64,000 nucleotides of DNA, taken from positions 1 through 64,000 of the forward strand of contig JADKHH010000029.1 in the NCBI GenBank assembly GCA_016721905.1, written 5' to 3'. The translations under genes were made by a program, and so were the position numbers. Below are positions 16,420 through 26,357 of this stretch, in pieces. This DNA is from Candidatus Opimibacter skivensis. GTDB lineage: Bacteria; Bacteroidota; Bacteroidia; Chitinophagales; Saprospiraceae. Within the stretch, counting starts at the first letter, position 1. Each line of letters starts with the position of its first letter. Under the pieces are notes generated by a model. The model ran no database searches and was not told the origin of the DNA. It saw only the letters and a program-made list of their open reading frames with translations.

Positions 16420-17814
16420 ATGTCCTTACGTTTACTCCTCCTCTGCTGCCTCATCTCCATCCAGGGATACGCCCAGATATCAACAGATTCCGCAGCCTTT
16501 TTTATAAAAGACATCTATCGCCAGACGCTTTCTGAAGAAAAAGCATACACCTGGCTCACCACGCTCACTAAAGATATCGGCAACCGACTGAGCGGTTCTG
16601 AAAATTCACTCAAGGCTATCGAATGGGCTAAGGCCACCATGGACACCCTCGGTTTTGACAGTGTATGGTTGCAACCCGTCATGGTGCCACATTGGGAGCG
16701 CGGTGTCAACGAACAGGTGGTGATGGTGTCAAAACAAATCGGTGCTCATCAGCTCAAGGCACTGGCACTCGGTCAATCACCGGGCACAGGCCCGAAGGGA
16801 ATACGCGCTGAAGTCGTGGAAGTAAAATCACTTGACGAATTACGTGGCCTACCGGATATCGCCGTTGATGGTAAGATTGTGTTTTTCAATCGACCCATGG
16901 ATCTCGGCCTCACAAGCACTTTCTCTGCCTATGGAGGTGCTGCCGACCAACGCACCAGCGGACCTATGCTAGCCGCAGAGAAAGGCGCTATTGGTTGTGT
17001 CATTCGCTCATTGTCCACCAGGCAAGATGATTATCCACACACCGGCATGACGGAGCTGTCAAAAAACATAGACAACATTCCTTCCTTAGCCTTAAGTACA
17101 AATGATGCAACTTTCCTGAGTGAGACCTTGAAGAAAGGTCCAGTCGAACTGGTGATCTATACACACAGTAAGATGTACGAAGAATATGTTCTATCCTATA
17201 ATGTGATTGCTGAAATCAAAGGCTCAACCCGCCCTGAAGAAATCATCCTCGTCGGCGGACACTTTGACTCCTGGGATGTCGGCGAAGGCGCCCACGATGA
17301 CGGTAGCGGCTGCATGCACTCCATGGAAGTCCTGTACCGCCTAAAGAAAATGGGCTACAAACCTAACCGCACCCTGCGTTGTGTATTTTTTATGAATGAA
17401 GAAAACGGCCTCAGAGGAGGACGAGCATATGCCGATTCATCTTTTGCCAAAAACGAATATCATCTCGCTGCTATCGAATCTGATGCCGGTGGGTTTACAC
17501 CACAGTCCTTTGGTATCTCTGCCGGAGCCAATACTTCACTCGACACCGCGATGTCCCATATGTCCGGTTTCATGGAATTGCTCGAACCATATGATATTGA
17601 ATTGAAAGCCGGAGGCGGTGGCGCAGACATCGGCCCGCTCAAGCCCAATGCAGGTGTGCTCATGGGGCTGCGTCCTGATAGTTCGAGGTATTTTGATTTT
17701 CACCACTCCGCGCTTGATGTGCTTGAAAATGTTCATCCACGCGAGCTGGCTGCTGGTGCAGCGGCTTTAACTTCGCTGGTGTTTTTGTTGGATCAGTATG
17801 GGATTGGTAAATAG
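16420..17814 (+). CDS. Secreted M28 family zinc peptidase
   Basis: The 464-residue product has a signal peptide (MSLRLLLLCCLISIQGYAQ), a PA-type inserted domain at about residues 120-250, and an M28 catalytic domain. Zinc ligands are His in VGGHFDSWDVGEG (about residue 278), Asp in AHDDGSG, Glu in FFMNEENGLRG (catalytic Glu and ligand), Asp in AIESDAGG and His in FDFHHSALDV. All are present, so the enzyme should be an active aminopeptidase or glutamate carboxypeptidase-like enzyme in the periplasm or outside. The ATG is preceded by a TATATTTA box. It has no operon partner. Confidence 0.92.
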   Translation: MSLRLLLLCCLISIQGYAQISTDSAAFFIKDIYRQTLSEEKAYTWLTTLTKDIGNRLSGSENSLKAIEWAKATMDTLGFDSVWLQPVMVPHWERGVNEQVVMVSKQIGAHQLKALALGQSPGTGPKGIRAEVVEVKSLDELRGLPDIAVDGKIVFFNRPMDLGLTSTFSAYGGAADQRTSGPMLAAEKGAIGCVIRSLSTRQDDYPHTGMTELSKNIDNIPSLALSTNDATFLSETLKKGPVELVIYTHSKMYEEYVLSYNVIAEIKGSTRPEEIILVGGHFDSWDVGEGAHDDGSGCMHSMEVLYRLKKMGYKPNRTLRCVFFMNEENGLRGGRAYADSSFAKNEYHLAAIESDAGGFTPQSFGISAGANTSLDTAMSHMSGFMELLEPYDIELKAGGGGADIGPLKPNAGVLMGLRPDSSRYFDFHHSALDVLENVHPRELAAGAAALTSLVFLLDQYGIGK

Positions 17815-18160
17815 CTGTCAACTCTCAGCTATCAGCTGTCAGAGGAATTGAAAAAGCTGCCAGCTACCAGCTATCAGCTTCCAGAAATCTGTTTAGCTAC
17901 CAGCTACCAGCTTCAAGAGGAGATTTTAAAAGCTGTCAGCTATCAGCTTTCAGAAATAAATGTCAGGACACAGATTTGCATGAGCATCAACATGGAACAG
18001 CCAAAACTTCGAAATCGCTCAATACAAGTATCAAGGTTGAAGTTGAAAATATGTTAATGATTAAGAATTTAAACAATCAGCTCCCCCTTCCAGGTCGTAG
18101 CGCAGCGAAGATCCCGCCCCTATTGGGCGGCGGGAGGGTAGGGGGTGAAACGGAGCAAAA
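17815..18160. other. Intergenic region of AGCTATCAGCT word repeats plus a dispersed repeat
   Basis: Positions 17815-17960 consist of degenerate AGCTATCAGCTGTCAG and CTACCAGCTACCAGC words. Positions 18083-18147 are copy 3 of the CAGGTCG...ATCCCGCC repeat with a CCCGCCC/GGGCGGCGGG stem. No gene is seen. Confidence 0.65.
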
Positions 18161-18166
18161 TTGCAA

Positions 18167-18706
18167 ATGAAACAAATAACCTTACTCGATCTCACATTCG
18201 AACCCTTCATCTCCACCGAGGAGATCGAACGGACCGTCATTGCCATTGCCGCACAGATCGACAACGACTACCGCGGACGTAATCCGATCCTGCTGATTGT
18301 ACTCAACGGTGCATTCATCTTTGCAGCTGACCTGGTCAGGAAGATTAATATTCCCATCAGGCTTGACTTTATCAAGATCAGCTCGTACCATGGGACCGCA
18401 TCGACGGGTGAGATGAATGAACATTTTCTCTGGAAATCAAATCTTGAAGGAGAACATGTCATCATCATAGAAGATATCGTGGATACCGGCCATACACTCC
18501 ATTACCTCCAGCAAAAAATCGGAGCTCAACATCCTGCTTCGGTCGAAGTAGCCTGCCTGCTCAAGAAGCCAACAGCATATCAATACCATGACACCCTCAA
18601 ATATGAAGGCATGTCGATCGAGGATAAGTTTGTCGTAGGGTATGGCCTTGACTACAATGGCCTGGGTCGTGACCTGGATGCAATCTATTCCCTCAAGGTG
18701 TCATGA
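18167..18706 (+). CDS. hpt: Hypoxanthine phosphoribosyltransferase
   Basis: This cytosolic purine-salvage enzyme joins hypoxanthine (or guanine) to PRPP. The 179-residue protein has the PRPP-binding motif VIIIEDIVDTGHTL, the flexible-loop SSYHGT (Ser-Tyr) segment and the purine-binding KFVVGYGLDY motif near the C-terminus. The start at ATG 18167 is chosen over the TTG six bases upstream because MKQITLLDL matches family N-termini. Its stop overlaps the start of the next gene by 4 bp (ATGA), so the two are translationally coupled. Confidence 0.93.
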   Translation: MKQITLLDLTFEPFISTEEIERTVIAIAAQIDNDYRGRNPILLIVLNGAFIFAADLVRKINIPIRLDFIKISSYHGTASTGEMNEHFLWKSNLEGEHVIIIEDIVDTGHTLHYLQQKIGAQHPASVEVACLLKKPTAYQYHDTLKYEGMSIEDKFVVGYGLDYNGLGRDLDAIYSLKVS

Positions 18707-19488
18707 GTATCCTGATCGTCATATTGATCATCTATGTGGCGATATCGCTTTCGTTTTATTTTCTGCAGCATCTTTTCTTTTTCCGCCCTGAGATTCTGCC
18801 GCATGACTTCAAGTATCAGTATTCATTCCCTTTTGAAGAAAAGCAATTTGACCTCCCGGATGGCGGACGGATCAATGCTATTTGGTTTAAAGTGCCAAAC
18901 AGTCTGGGAGTTGTTTATTTTCTCAAAGGCAACAGCCGCAGCATCAAGGGCTGGGGTAAGTTTGCCAAAGACTATGTAGGCAAGGGCTATGATTTTTTTA
19001 TGATGGACTACCGGGGTTTTGGAAAGAGTCGTGGCCATCGCTCCGAACAAATCATCTATAGCGATGCGGAGTATATCTACAACTGGCTGAGCACACAATA
19101 CGATCAATCAAAAATAGTGGTACTCGGCAGGTCATTGGGTTCCGGCTTCGCAGCCAGGGTAGCTGCATGGAATAATCCGAAGATGCTGATCCTGGATTCA
19201 CCGTATTACAGCTTTCAGTACCAGATCCACCGTTTTGGTTGGTGGTTACCGCTGCGATGGATACTTCGTTATAAAATTCCTACGTACATGTACATACAGA
19301 AGGTCAACTGTCCGGTGTATATCATCCATGGAGACAAGGACTTCTTGATTTCGTATGAACAGGGTGTGAGGCTGCAGCAGTTGATACCTGACAGGGCTAA
19401 TTTGATTACGATAAAAGGTGGGCGGCATAATAACTTGCCGACGTTTGAGTCGTATCATAAGGCACTTTACAAAATCCTGAATGCATAG
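18703..19488 (+). CDS. Membrane-anchored alpha/beta hydrolase
   Basis: The 261-residue protein starts with a transmembrane anchor (ILIVILIIYVAISLSFYFLQ) followed by a BEM46/ABHD13-like serine hydrolase domain. The oxyanion segment is FLKGNSRSIKGW, the nucleophile elbow is GRSLGSGFAA, the acid is Asp in IHGDKDFLIS, and His in KGGRHNNLP completes the triad. Relatives are uncharacterised esterases or thioesterases. It overlaps hpt by 4 bp. A functional link to purine salvage is not obvious, so the pairing may only be transcriptional. Confidence 0.85.
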   Translation: MSILIVILIIYVAISLSFYFLQHLFFFRPEILPHDFKYQYSFPFEEKQFDLPDGGRINAIWFKVPNSLGVVYFLKGNSRSIKGWGKFAKDYVGKGYDFFMMDYRGFGKSRGHRSEQIIYSDAEYIYNWLSTQYDQSKIVVLGRSLGSGFAARVAAWNNPKMLILDSPYYSFQYQIHRFGWWLPLRWILRYKIPTYMYIQKVNCPVYIIHGDKDFLISYEQGVRLQQLIPDRANLITIKGGRHNNLPTFESYHKALYKILNA

Positions 19489-20168
19489 CATTCCGGGGAT
19501 TTTGTTTTTGTTTGTGAGTTGTGAGTTGTGAGTGTTGGTTTTATTTGCAGCCGCAGGCTACAAATAAACAATTCGCTCGTTCAAGCCTTCAGACTTGAAT
19601 GCAATATTAATGTTCGTTCAAGTCTCCTGACTTGAATGCAATATGTTGCTCGTCTCCTGACGAGCGTGAATCAATCAAGTGCTGCATGTTTGATGCTTGC
19701 AGCCAGGAGGCTGCCTTCAATTGATTTATGCCAAAACTATGTCGTTATTGATTTTTCCGTCTGCAGCCACATGCTACGGACAACATCTGTTTTTGAAAAA
19801 CAGATGAGAATTGGAGGCAGAGCCTGCAAATGATAGTCCCGCATCATGAGTCTGACGTCTGCGAGTCTGGCGTCTGGCATCTAAAGTGCAGATCCTGCAA
19901 TTGTCTTCTCCCACATCACGAGTCTGGCATCTGCGAGTCTGGCATCTGGCATCTACAGCGTTAACACTTTCTCCAACCCTTCATCCCCCACATTCCGCCA
20001 TTCATCGACAGATCGGAGGCATTTGATTTCGGATATGCGGCATTCAGTAGGTAACTCAGTTCAAACAAGGATTTTAACAGTTGATACCCCTTTATATTAA
20101 AGTTGACTTAATCCACTTGACAGATCAGCACGGCGCGCTTAGCTTTGCCCAAAAAAAACCATTACATT
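19489..20168. other. Long intergenic region with hairpin array
   Basis: It holds GTGAGTTGTGAGT words (19510-19535), the hairpin array described separately, then CGAGTCTGGCGTCTGGCATC words at 19845-19955. The last 200 bp before the next gene show no gene or clear promoter. Confidence 0.6.
19542..19806. repeat. Hairpin array: AAGTC, CTCGTC, GCAGCC and CATCTG types
   Basis: Hairpins at 19542-19564 (GCAGCC, loop GCA), 19580-19599 and 19617-19636 (TTCAAGTC arms, the second with loop TCCT), 19648-19665 (GCTCGTCTCCTGACGAGC), 19699-19714 (GCAGCCAGGAGGCTGC), then a two-hairpin unit at 19760-19806. That unit comprises GTCTGCAG...CTACGGAC with loop CCACATG, directly followed by CATCTGTTTTT paired with its complement. 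TGAATGCAATAT links the first ones. Confidence 0.85.
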
Positions 20169-20509
20169 ATGAAAAACGTATTCTTATTTGCCGCAATGTT
20201 CCTCATCGGTGCAACCGACATGATAGCACAAACCCAGTATGCGGTCGTTACTTCGATCGAATCTATCATTCCTGCCGGCCTTGGCCGTTCGCGTACAACT
20301 TCGAAGAAACAAAACTGCTCAACTTCTTTAGTGCAACCGGTATCAACTTCCAGAATGTCGCATCCAATGATGCTATTATCGCTGCAAAGCTGAATGAGAT
20401 GGCTGCTGTCGGATGGGAACTGGCTTTCGTGACCACAGGTGTGGAAAGTGAGGCAGGTACTACCGATGGGGAAGGGATTTTTGTGACGAGATATATTTTC
20501 AAGAGGTAA
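20169..20509 (+). pseudogene. Secreted hypothetical protein, internal deletion and frameshift
   Basis: The start MKNVFLFAAMFLIGATDMIA is a signal peptide and leads to QTQYAVVTSIESIIPAGLGRSR. After a frame change the C-terminal part reads FEETKLLNFFSATGINFQNV then KLNEMAAVGWELAFVTTGVE and ends IFVTRYIFKR at 20509. From memory, Bacteroidota homologues have a longer, Asp/Glu-rich middle between these blocks, so about 30 or more residues seem to be missing. The protein would be periplasmic and short (about 110-160 residues), with unknown role. The gap may be a real deletion or a collapsed region in the assembly. Confidence 0.6.
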
Positions 20510-20885
20510 ATGACATTTCTGTCTCAGTAATTCTTCAACTGGATTTAGAGGCTAAAGAGGCTAAAGGGTTGAAGAGGCTGAAAAGGCAGGCGGGGCAAAA
20601 GCTGACTATCAGTTAAGTTGAAAATAAACTGCGACTCTGCGTCTCTGCGCGAGAATAAATTAAAGGGGATATGCACGATGTGCTATCCCCTTTTTGCTTA
20701 AATCGTATTTTATAATTTGTCTAAAGCATCCTTATTCTGCCTCATATCGGGCGATGTATAATGGGTTTCCGCAATTTATAGCAATTGCAATTTGGATCAT
20801 ATGGTAGACTGATGCATGTCATAGCGATTGAAAGTGAATGGCTCGAATATTACGAATGACCATTTTTCACTCAAATCGGTATGTC

Positions 20886-23800
20886 ATGAAGAAGCAATTA
20901 TTTTCCGCAATAATGATTCTTCTTTAGGGAGTTCACTTTGGGGACAGGATGTCTACTATAAATACCAGATAAAGGATGCTGCCGAACTCAACAAGATTTA
21001 CAATGCTACCGGAGGTGCATCATGGATAAAACGACAAAACTGGCCAGTCAATTCGGCCATCACGTTTAGTTATTCCTATTCAGAAGGTATAAACTATGTG
21101 CGGGGAGATACCCTTCTGATCTCTTATCCCCCACCGCAAAAGGATACAGGGATCATTCAACTAAGAGTCCAGGAAATTCACCTTAATCAAAATAATCTCA
21201 CTGGTGCCTTGCCTTCATTGCAACTGGATAGCCTCAAAGTAGCTGAATTCAGCCTCAACGCTATTGCGAGTATAGGAAATTTGCAAGCTCCGAAACTGGA
21301 ACGATTAAGTATCGGTGGCAACCCAATAACCCAATTGCCGGTTTTTAACCTGGCCTCCCTGAAGCAATTATATGCCAGCGGTTGCCAGATCTCCGGGTCA
21401 TTAGTACAGTGGAATACTCCGGCGCTAGAGGTTCTGAATCTTGGTTATAACAAATTGAGTGCTTTATCTGCAGGTCTCAACTATCCCAAACTAAAGTACG
21501 TGGATCTCTCCGGTAATGTGATTACCGGACAATTGCCTTTTTGGAATACACCGAAATTGGAATACCTGCACCTGGGCAGCAACCAGTTGACTTCGGTCTC
21601 CGGTGAACTTAACTATGCGCACTTGTATTATTTCAATATTGGCAATAACCAGATTGCAGGAAATGTGCCTGATTGGAATTTCCCGGCCATTAAGGAACTC
21701 ACTGCATATAATAACCAATTTACAGGTTCCTTGCCTGCGTTTGATTTTCCACTGATAGAATATTTTGATTTCTACAACAACATGCTCACGGGGCCGATTC
21801 CTGACTATTCATGGCCAGAACTGCTGTATTTTGATTTAAGCAATAATCAAATTAGCGGCCCAATGCCCGATTTGTACGCCCCCAAACTTAAAAATTATAA
21901 TCTCTATAATAATCAGTTGACTGGGGATTTGGAGAACCTTGACTTTCCGGATCTTGAAGGCCTCAATCTAGCAAACAATAAACTGAATGGTACCATCCAG
22001 ACTGAGTTTGATTTTCCTAAACTGACGGTTTTTTTGATGCAGAACAATTCCCTCAAAGGACCAATGCCCTATACGTATCTGCCGGAGGTAACGCACTTCA
22101 ATCTGTTTTTTAATGAATTGACCGGTACGTTTCCCGATGCAGAGATGACAAAACTGGTCGAATTGCGGATGTGGAACAACAAGTTTGACAGCCTGCCAGA
22201 CCTGGCCTCCGGGGCTCCTGATCTGTGGGAATTGTCCTGTTATAATAACAAACTGCAGTTTGATGATTTACTTCCCAAAAGGACCTAGATCGATTTTTAT
22301 ATGCCGGTCAGGATTACGTCGATATGTCTGCAGCACCTGCAGGAGATTCTATTGAGCTCACTGTTCATGTCCACGGAGCAGGAAATACTTACGCATGGTA
22401 TAAAGGCTGGAACAAAGTAGGGGAAGGGTTGGATACGTTCAGGATATACAAAACAGAAAGCCCGTCCGACTATCACTGTGAGATCAATAATCCTTTATTG
22501 CCTGACTTAACCCTGCGGAGTAAACTTGGTGTTGATGTTATTCCCCAGTGTTGGGAAAATGGCATTTTTGATATCTGTATCACAGCTCCTGAGGCCACAT
22601 GGGAGCCGGGGGATGAACCCAATGAAATTCAGACGGCCTATCCGATATCAATCAATGACTTTTTGCTCTTCGAGGGGACGTTTAGCCTGGACACTGTAGA
22701 TCTTGTTGTTAAAGTCGACGGCAAGTTCTTTGTTGAGGATATCCTGCTTCCCGGAGGAGGTGTGGGAAATTTCACGCTTGCGGAAGGTGAATATGAATTG
22801 GCGATTCTCGGAGCAGATGGTAAATTGACTGGTTTTCTAAATGAAGCCCTGGAAAATTATGTGCCCGAGATTGGAGGCTTGAAAATCAAATTGGATAATC
22901 TTCAACTGGTAGGAGGCACACATGCCAATGGTATTTCCCTTGCGTTTACTGTTTCGTTTGATAACATCACTCCTTCATGTGGTAATGACCCAGGGCAAAC
23001 GACGGAGATCGCCATTGAAGGTCTTGTGATTTCAACCGAAGGCATTTCTGTTGATGGCCTTGAGGTCAGTGATCTGGGCCTTGCTCCGGGATTTTGCTTG
23101 AAGAATCTTGCAGCTGCATATGATCAGGAGGATGATAAGCTTACTTTCGGACTTACGCTCCTGACACCGTTTATTGAAGTAGGTGGAGGGCTCGGCTTTG
23201 TTGCAGGAGAACTCGACAGTATATCCATGAAAGCTGTATTGCAACAAAATGTCATTCCAATAGGAACTACCGGTGTAGGGATTATCGGACTCGAAGGTCG
23301 AATCAACAGTATTTCAGATCCTCCATGGAACATGCGGTTCGGCGGCATTTTCAGGTCTGTACTCAATGATGACCTCTTCGAGATTACGACCAGCGTGGAA
23401 TACATTCCACCAACTGAACTGAAAATAGAAGCAGGCGATGGCAAGTTTTTTAATCCTCCGTTTTATGATGACTGGTGGCTGGTTGAAGGCGGCATCTATG
23501 GTAGTATTGATTTGCGTGCGCAACGAATGAAGACAGGAGGCCAGGTGAAGATGGTTCCATACAAAAATGAAGAGGGGGATAAAAAGTTTATGGTCAGCGG
23601 TTCAGTGGATATGGCGTATACCCATGCCGAAATCAGTTCTTTCTTTGGAAAATTTGAGGGCATGATCACGATCCCCAAACTGGCGGATAAGTTTCCGTAT
23701 GACTGGGTGAACGCGAAATTTGGTTTGCCATATGATATCGGTGGGGATGGAATTTTGATCTACAAACCGCAGACAAAGTTTATACTCGGGAATGTAAACT

Positions 23801-25019
23801 TTGGCGGCCGCATAGGGAATGTTGAATACAGGATTGAACTAGCCAAGCGTTATGATGATCCTGATTTCTTCACGTTCCGCATGCTTGAAGGTTCGGTCAC
23901 AAGATCTCCATCCGCTTATACCTACAGGATTGACGTGCCGGAAAATACGAGGCTTGCTGTCATCAAAGCCACCAATCCGTCAGTGCTGCCTACAGTTTCA
24001 CTCCTGGATCCTGTTGGTACAATCATCAGCGCAGAGCAGCCTTCGGATGATGCTGAGCTAAATACGGATGCATCTCAACACAATGCATTTTGGACAGTTT
24101 ATCAACCACTACCTGGAAGGTGGGATGTTCAGGCCGATATAGCATCGACGGTCAGCGTACATTATCTTGGTGAAAGTGCCTCATTTACCATCGAGGCGTG
24201 GCGGGAGTGGAACGGGATTGAGGTGCATTGGGACAGTAAATTGTTTGCAGAAGGTGATTCCATTGATTTATTTGCGGATGATGATCAGACCGGCTATAAC
24301 GGCGCTTACCTGATGACGGTGGATGCTACACTGGGGACGGTTACTTTGCCCGGAAATGCTTTTGAATCCTATTGTACCTTTGCATTGCAAGCATTGGCTT
24401 ATCATGGGCAGTCCGTATACGCTGATTACGCCGCAGACTATTTTGAGGGCATGTCAGGGATTACTCCCCCAGGAGGTTTCATAGCCTATGTGGATCCGCA
24501 GACATTACTTCTTGAAGTATCCTGGGTGCCATCATCCTATCCGGATATAGCAGGGTATGTGATTGAGTTGATTGAAAATGGTACATCCGTTGTCATCGGC
24601 ATGCCTTACGGTATAGAAAGTTCGTTTGTCTACCAATTAGAACAATTTACGGGGCAGCAGTTGGTCATCTATGCTTATGGCCAGAACGGAGAGGTGTCAT
24701 GCGCTTCCGCTGTCATTGATTTGGTGTTGACAGATACAGAGGAGGCTATCGGTTCCCAAAGACAGGAAAGCCTTTTTATTTATCCTAATCCATTCAGGGA
24801 TCAATGCACGGTACGTATCATGAGCGATAAGGATGAGCGGGGAGTGATTCGTATTTACAATACATCAGGCACACTCCTTAAATCATGGCCGGTCGAATTG
24901 CTTCGGGAAGGTGTCAATACATTTGATTTCAATAGCGATGGTATGCCACCCGGAAACTACATTGTCACCTTTATGGAGAAAGCACTTTGTTGTCAGGCAA
25001 AGTCATGCTGATGGAATAG
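20886..25019 (+). CDS. Giant secreted leucine-rich-repeat protein with T9SS sorting domain (three frameshifts)
   Basis: Restored, this is one protein of about 1,375 residues. The start MKKQLFSAIMILL (20886) is a signal peptide but is one frame off the body; the shift is near 20925. An N-terminal segment (LNKIYNATGGASWIKRQNWP) typical of bacterial LRR proteins leads into about 17 LRR units of the NLxxNxLTGxLP type. A second shift at 22275-22280 (an A run) splits the LRR part from an 895-residue region with an Ig-like segment, a long beta-rich domain (22.6-23.9 kb) and a fibronectin-like segment (24.4-24.7 kb). The end is a type IX secretion sorting domain (IYPNPFRDQCTVRI, PPGNYIVTF), where a third shift puts the true end GKVMLME at 25019. 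It should be exported and attached at the cell surface, with adhesion or recognition as the likely role. Confidence 0.82.
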
Positions 25020-25044
25020 AAGGGAATAACACCATATTAAAAAG

Positions 25045-25074
25045 GAACGGGCTAAACCAGCCCGTTCTCTTTTA
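25045..25074 (+). terminator. Rho-independent terminator after the LRR/T9SS gene
   Basis: GAACGGGCT pairs with AGCCCGTTC over the loop AAACC, followed by TCTTTT. It lies 26 bp after the restored stop and supports the frame-restored end of the gene. Confidence 0.85.
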
Positions 25075-25300
25075 ATTCATTCCGCCCTTCCGCCCCTTGG
25101 ACCTCTTGAGCATTCTAAGGCTTTGAATCCTCCCAATTTATTTCGCGCAGAGACGCAGAGGCGCAGTTTGTGTTTCATCCTGCTTTTCTGCCCTTCCGCC
25201 CTTCTGCCCTTCTGCCTCTTAAGCCCCTTGGGCCTCTTCAGCCTTTTCAACCTTTCCACCCCTTCTTCCGTTTACCTCCCTTTAGTCACTCAAAACTGAG
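25075..25300. repeat. CTTCCGCCCTTCTGCC / CTTCAGCC polypyrimidine word repeat
   Basis: Degenerate copies of GCCCTTCCGCCCTT and CTTGGGCCTCTTCAGCC fill the spacer before fni. The long open frame running through it into fni is only a product of the repeat. Confidence 0.65.
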
Positions 25301-25311
25301 CTCCGAAAGCA

Positions 25312-25319
25312 TACCTTTG
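25312..25319 (+). promoter_or_regulatory. Bacteroidota -7 box for fni
   Basis: TACCTTTG matches TAnnTTTG and lies 9 bp before the fni ATG, which would give a very short leader. No clear TTG box is found at the right distance, so confidence is moderate. Confidence 0.45.
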
Positions 25320-25328
25320 CACCGAAAG

Positions 25329-26354
25329 ATGGAAGAGAAGACCCCTGGCACGATAAAGGCTGACCGCAAGCAGGATCATATTGACCTGGCATTCAAGGCA
25401 GATATGGCAAACAAGGGACCGGACGACCGGTTCTACTACGAGCCTATGATGGCCGGCCATCCGCCTGTAGACCTCGACCTCAGCCTCACTTTTCTGGGAA
25501 AAACCCTGAATGCACCACTATGGGTCAGTAGTATGACGGGTGGCACCGAAATGGCTTATACCATCAATCGCAGGCTTGCCCAATCGTGCGCAAAGTTTGG
25601 CCTCGGCATGGGACTTGGGTCCTGTCGCCCACTCCTCGAAAGTCTCGACCGGATCAAGGATTTTGATGTCAGGGATATTATTGGTCCCGACCTTCCCCTA
25701 TATGCTAATCTCGGCATCGCCCAGATCGAATATATGCTTGATCAGGGGAGTGTAGACGAGATTCAAACCATGATCGATCGTCTCAAAGCAGACGGCCTGG
25801 TGGTGCATATCAATCCGTTACAGGAATGGCTGCAACCTGAGGGTGATTTTATTGTCAACTCACCCATCGACACGCTCGATCGGTTATTGGATATTGTTTC
25901 TTTCCCGGTTATCGTCAAAGAAGTAGGACAAGGTATGGGACCGAACAGTATTGCGGCTATTCTTAAACTTCCGATTTCCGCACTCGAACTGGCGGCACAC
26001 GGCGGTACTAATTTTTCAAAACTGGAGTTATTGCGTTCTACAGGTTTACAACGCGAAGTATTTGAACCTGTTTCACGAATAGGTCATACAGTAGGGGAGA
26101 TGGTCACATGGATCAATGAACTGACGGATCAGGATGAAGGTGATATTCTTTGCAAACAAATTATTATCTCCGGTGGTATACGTGATTTTCTGGATGGATA
26201 TTATTGGATGCAAAAATTGAATGTCCCATCTGTCTATGGACAAGCCAGTGGATTTCTAAAATATGCAGCAGAAAGTCAGGATGCGTTGGATGATTATATC
26301 CGGAGCCAGATCCGCGGACTTCAATTAGCTCAATATTACCTGAAGGCGAAATAA
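25329..26354 (+). CDS. fni: Type 2 isopentenyl-diphosphate delta-isomerase (FMN-dependent)
   Basis: This cytosolic enzyme interconverts IPP and DMAPP with reduced FMN. The start ATG 25329 (MEEKTPGTIKADRKQDHIDL) is chosen because KxDHI is the conserved N-terminal motif; the open frame upstream is repeat. Other marks are PLWVSSMTGGTE, GLGMGLGSCR, YANLGIAQ, HINPLQEWLQPEGD (Asn and Gln of the active site), VKEVGQGM, AAHGGTNF and IISGGIRDFLDG for the FMN phosphate. Length of 341 residues is normal. HMG-CoA reductase follows immediately, so the two mevalonate-pathway genes form an operon. Confidence 0.93.
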   Translation: MEEKTPGTIKADRKQDHIDLAFKADMANKGPDDRFYYEPMMAGHPPVDLDLSLTFLGKTLNAPLWVSSMTGGTEMAYTINRRLAQSCAKFGLGMGLGSCRPLLESLDRIKDFDVRDIIGPDLPLYANLGIAQIEYMLDQGSVDEIQTMIDRLKADGLVVHINPLQEWLQPEGDFIVNSPIDTLDRLLDIVSFPVIVKEVGQGMGPNSIAAILKLPISALELAAHGGTNFSKLELLRSTGLQREVFEPVSRIGHTVGEMVTWINELTDQDEGDILCKQIIISGGIRDFLDGYYWMQKLNVPSVYGQASGFLKYAAESQDALDDYIRSQIRGLQLAQYYLKAK

Positions 26355-26357
26355 GTG

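Noticed and set aside
25170..25328. N-terminal extension of the IPP isomerase
   Set aside because: The codons are CTTCCGCCCTT word repeat; the conserved KxDHI start fits the ATG at 25329.
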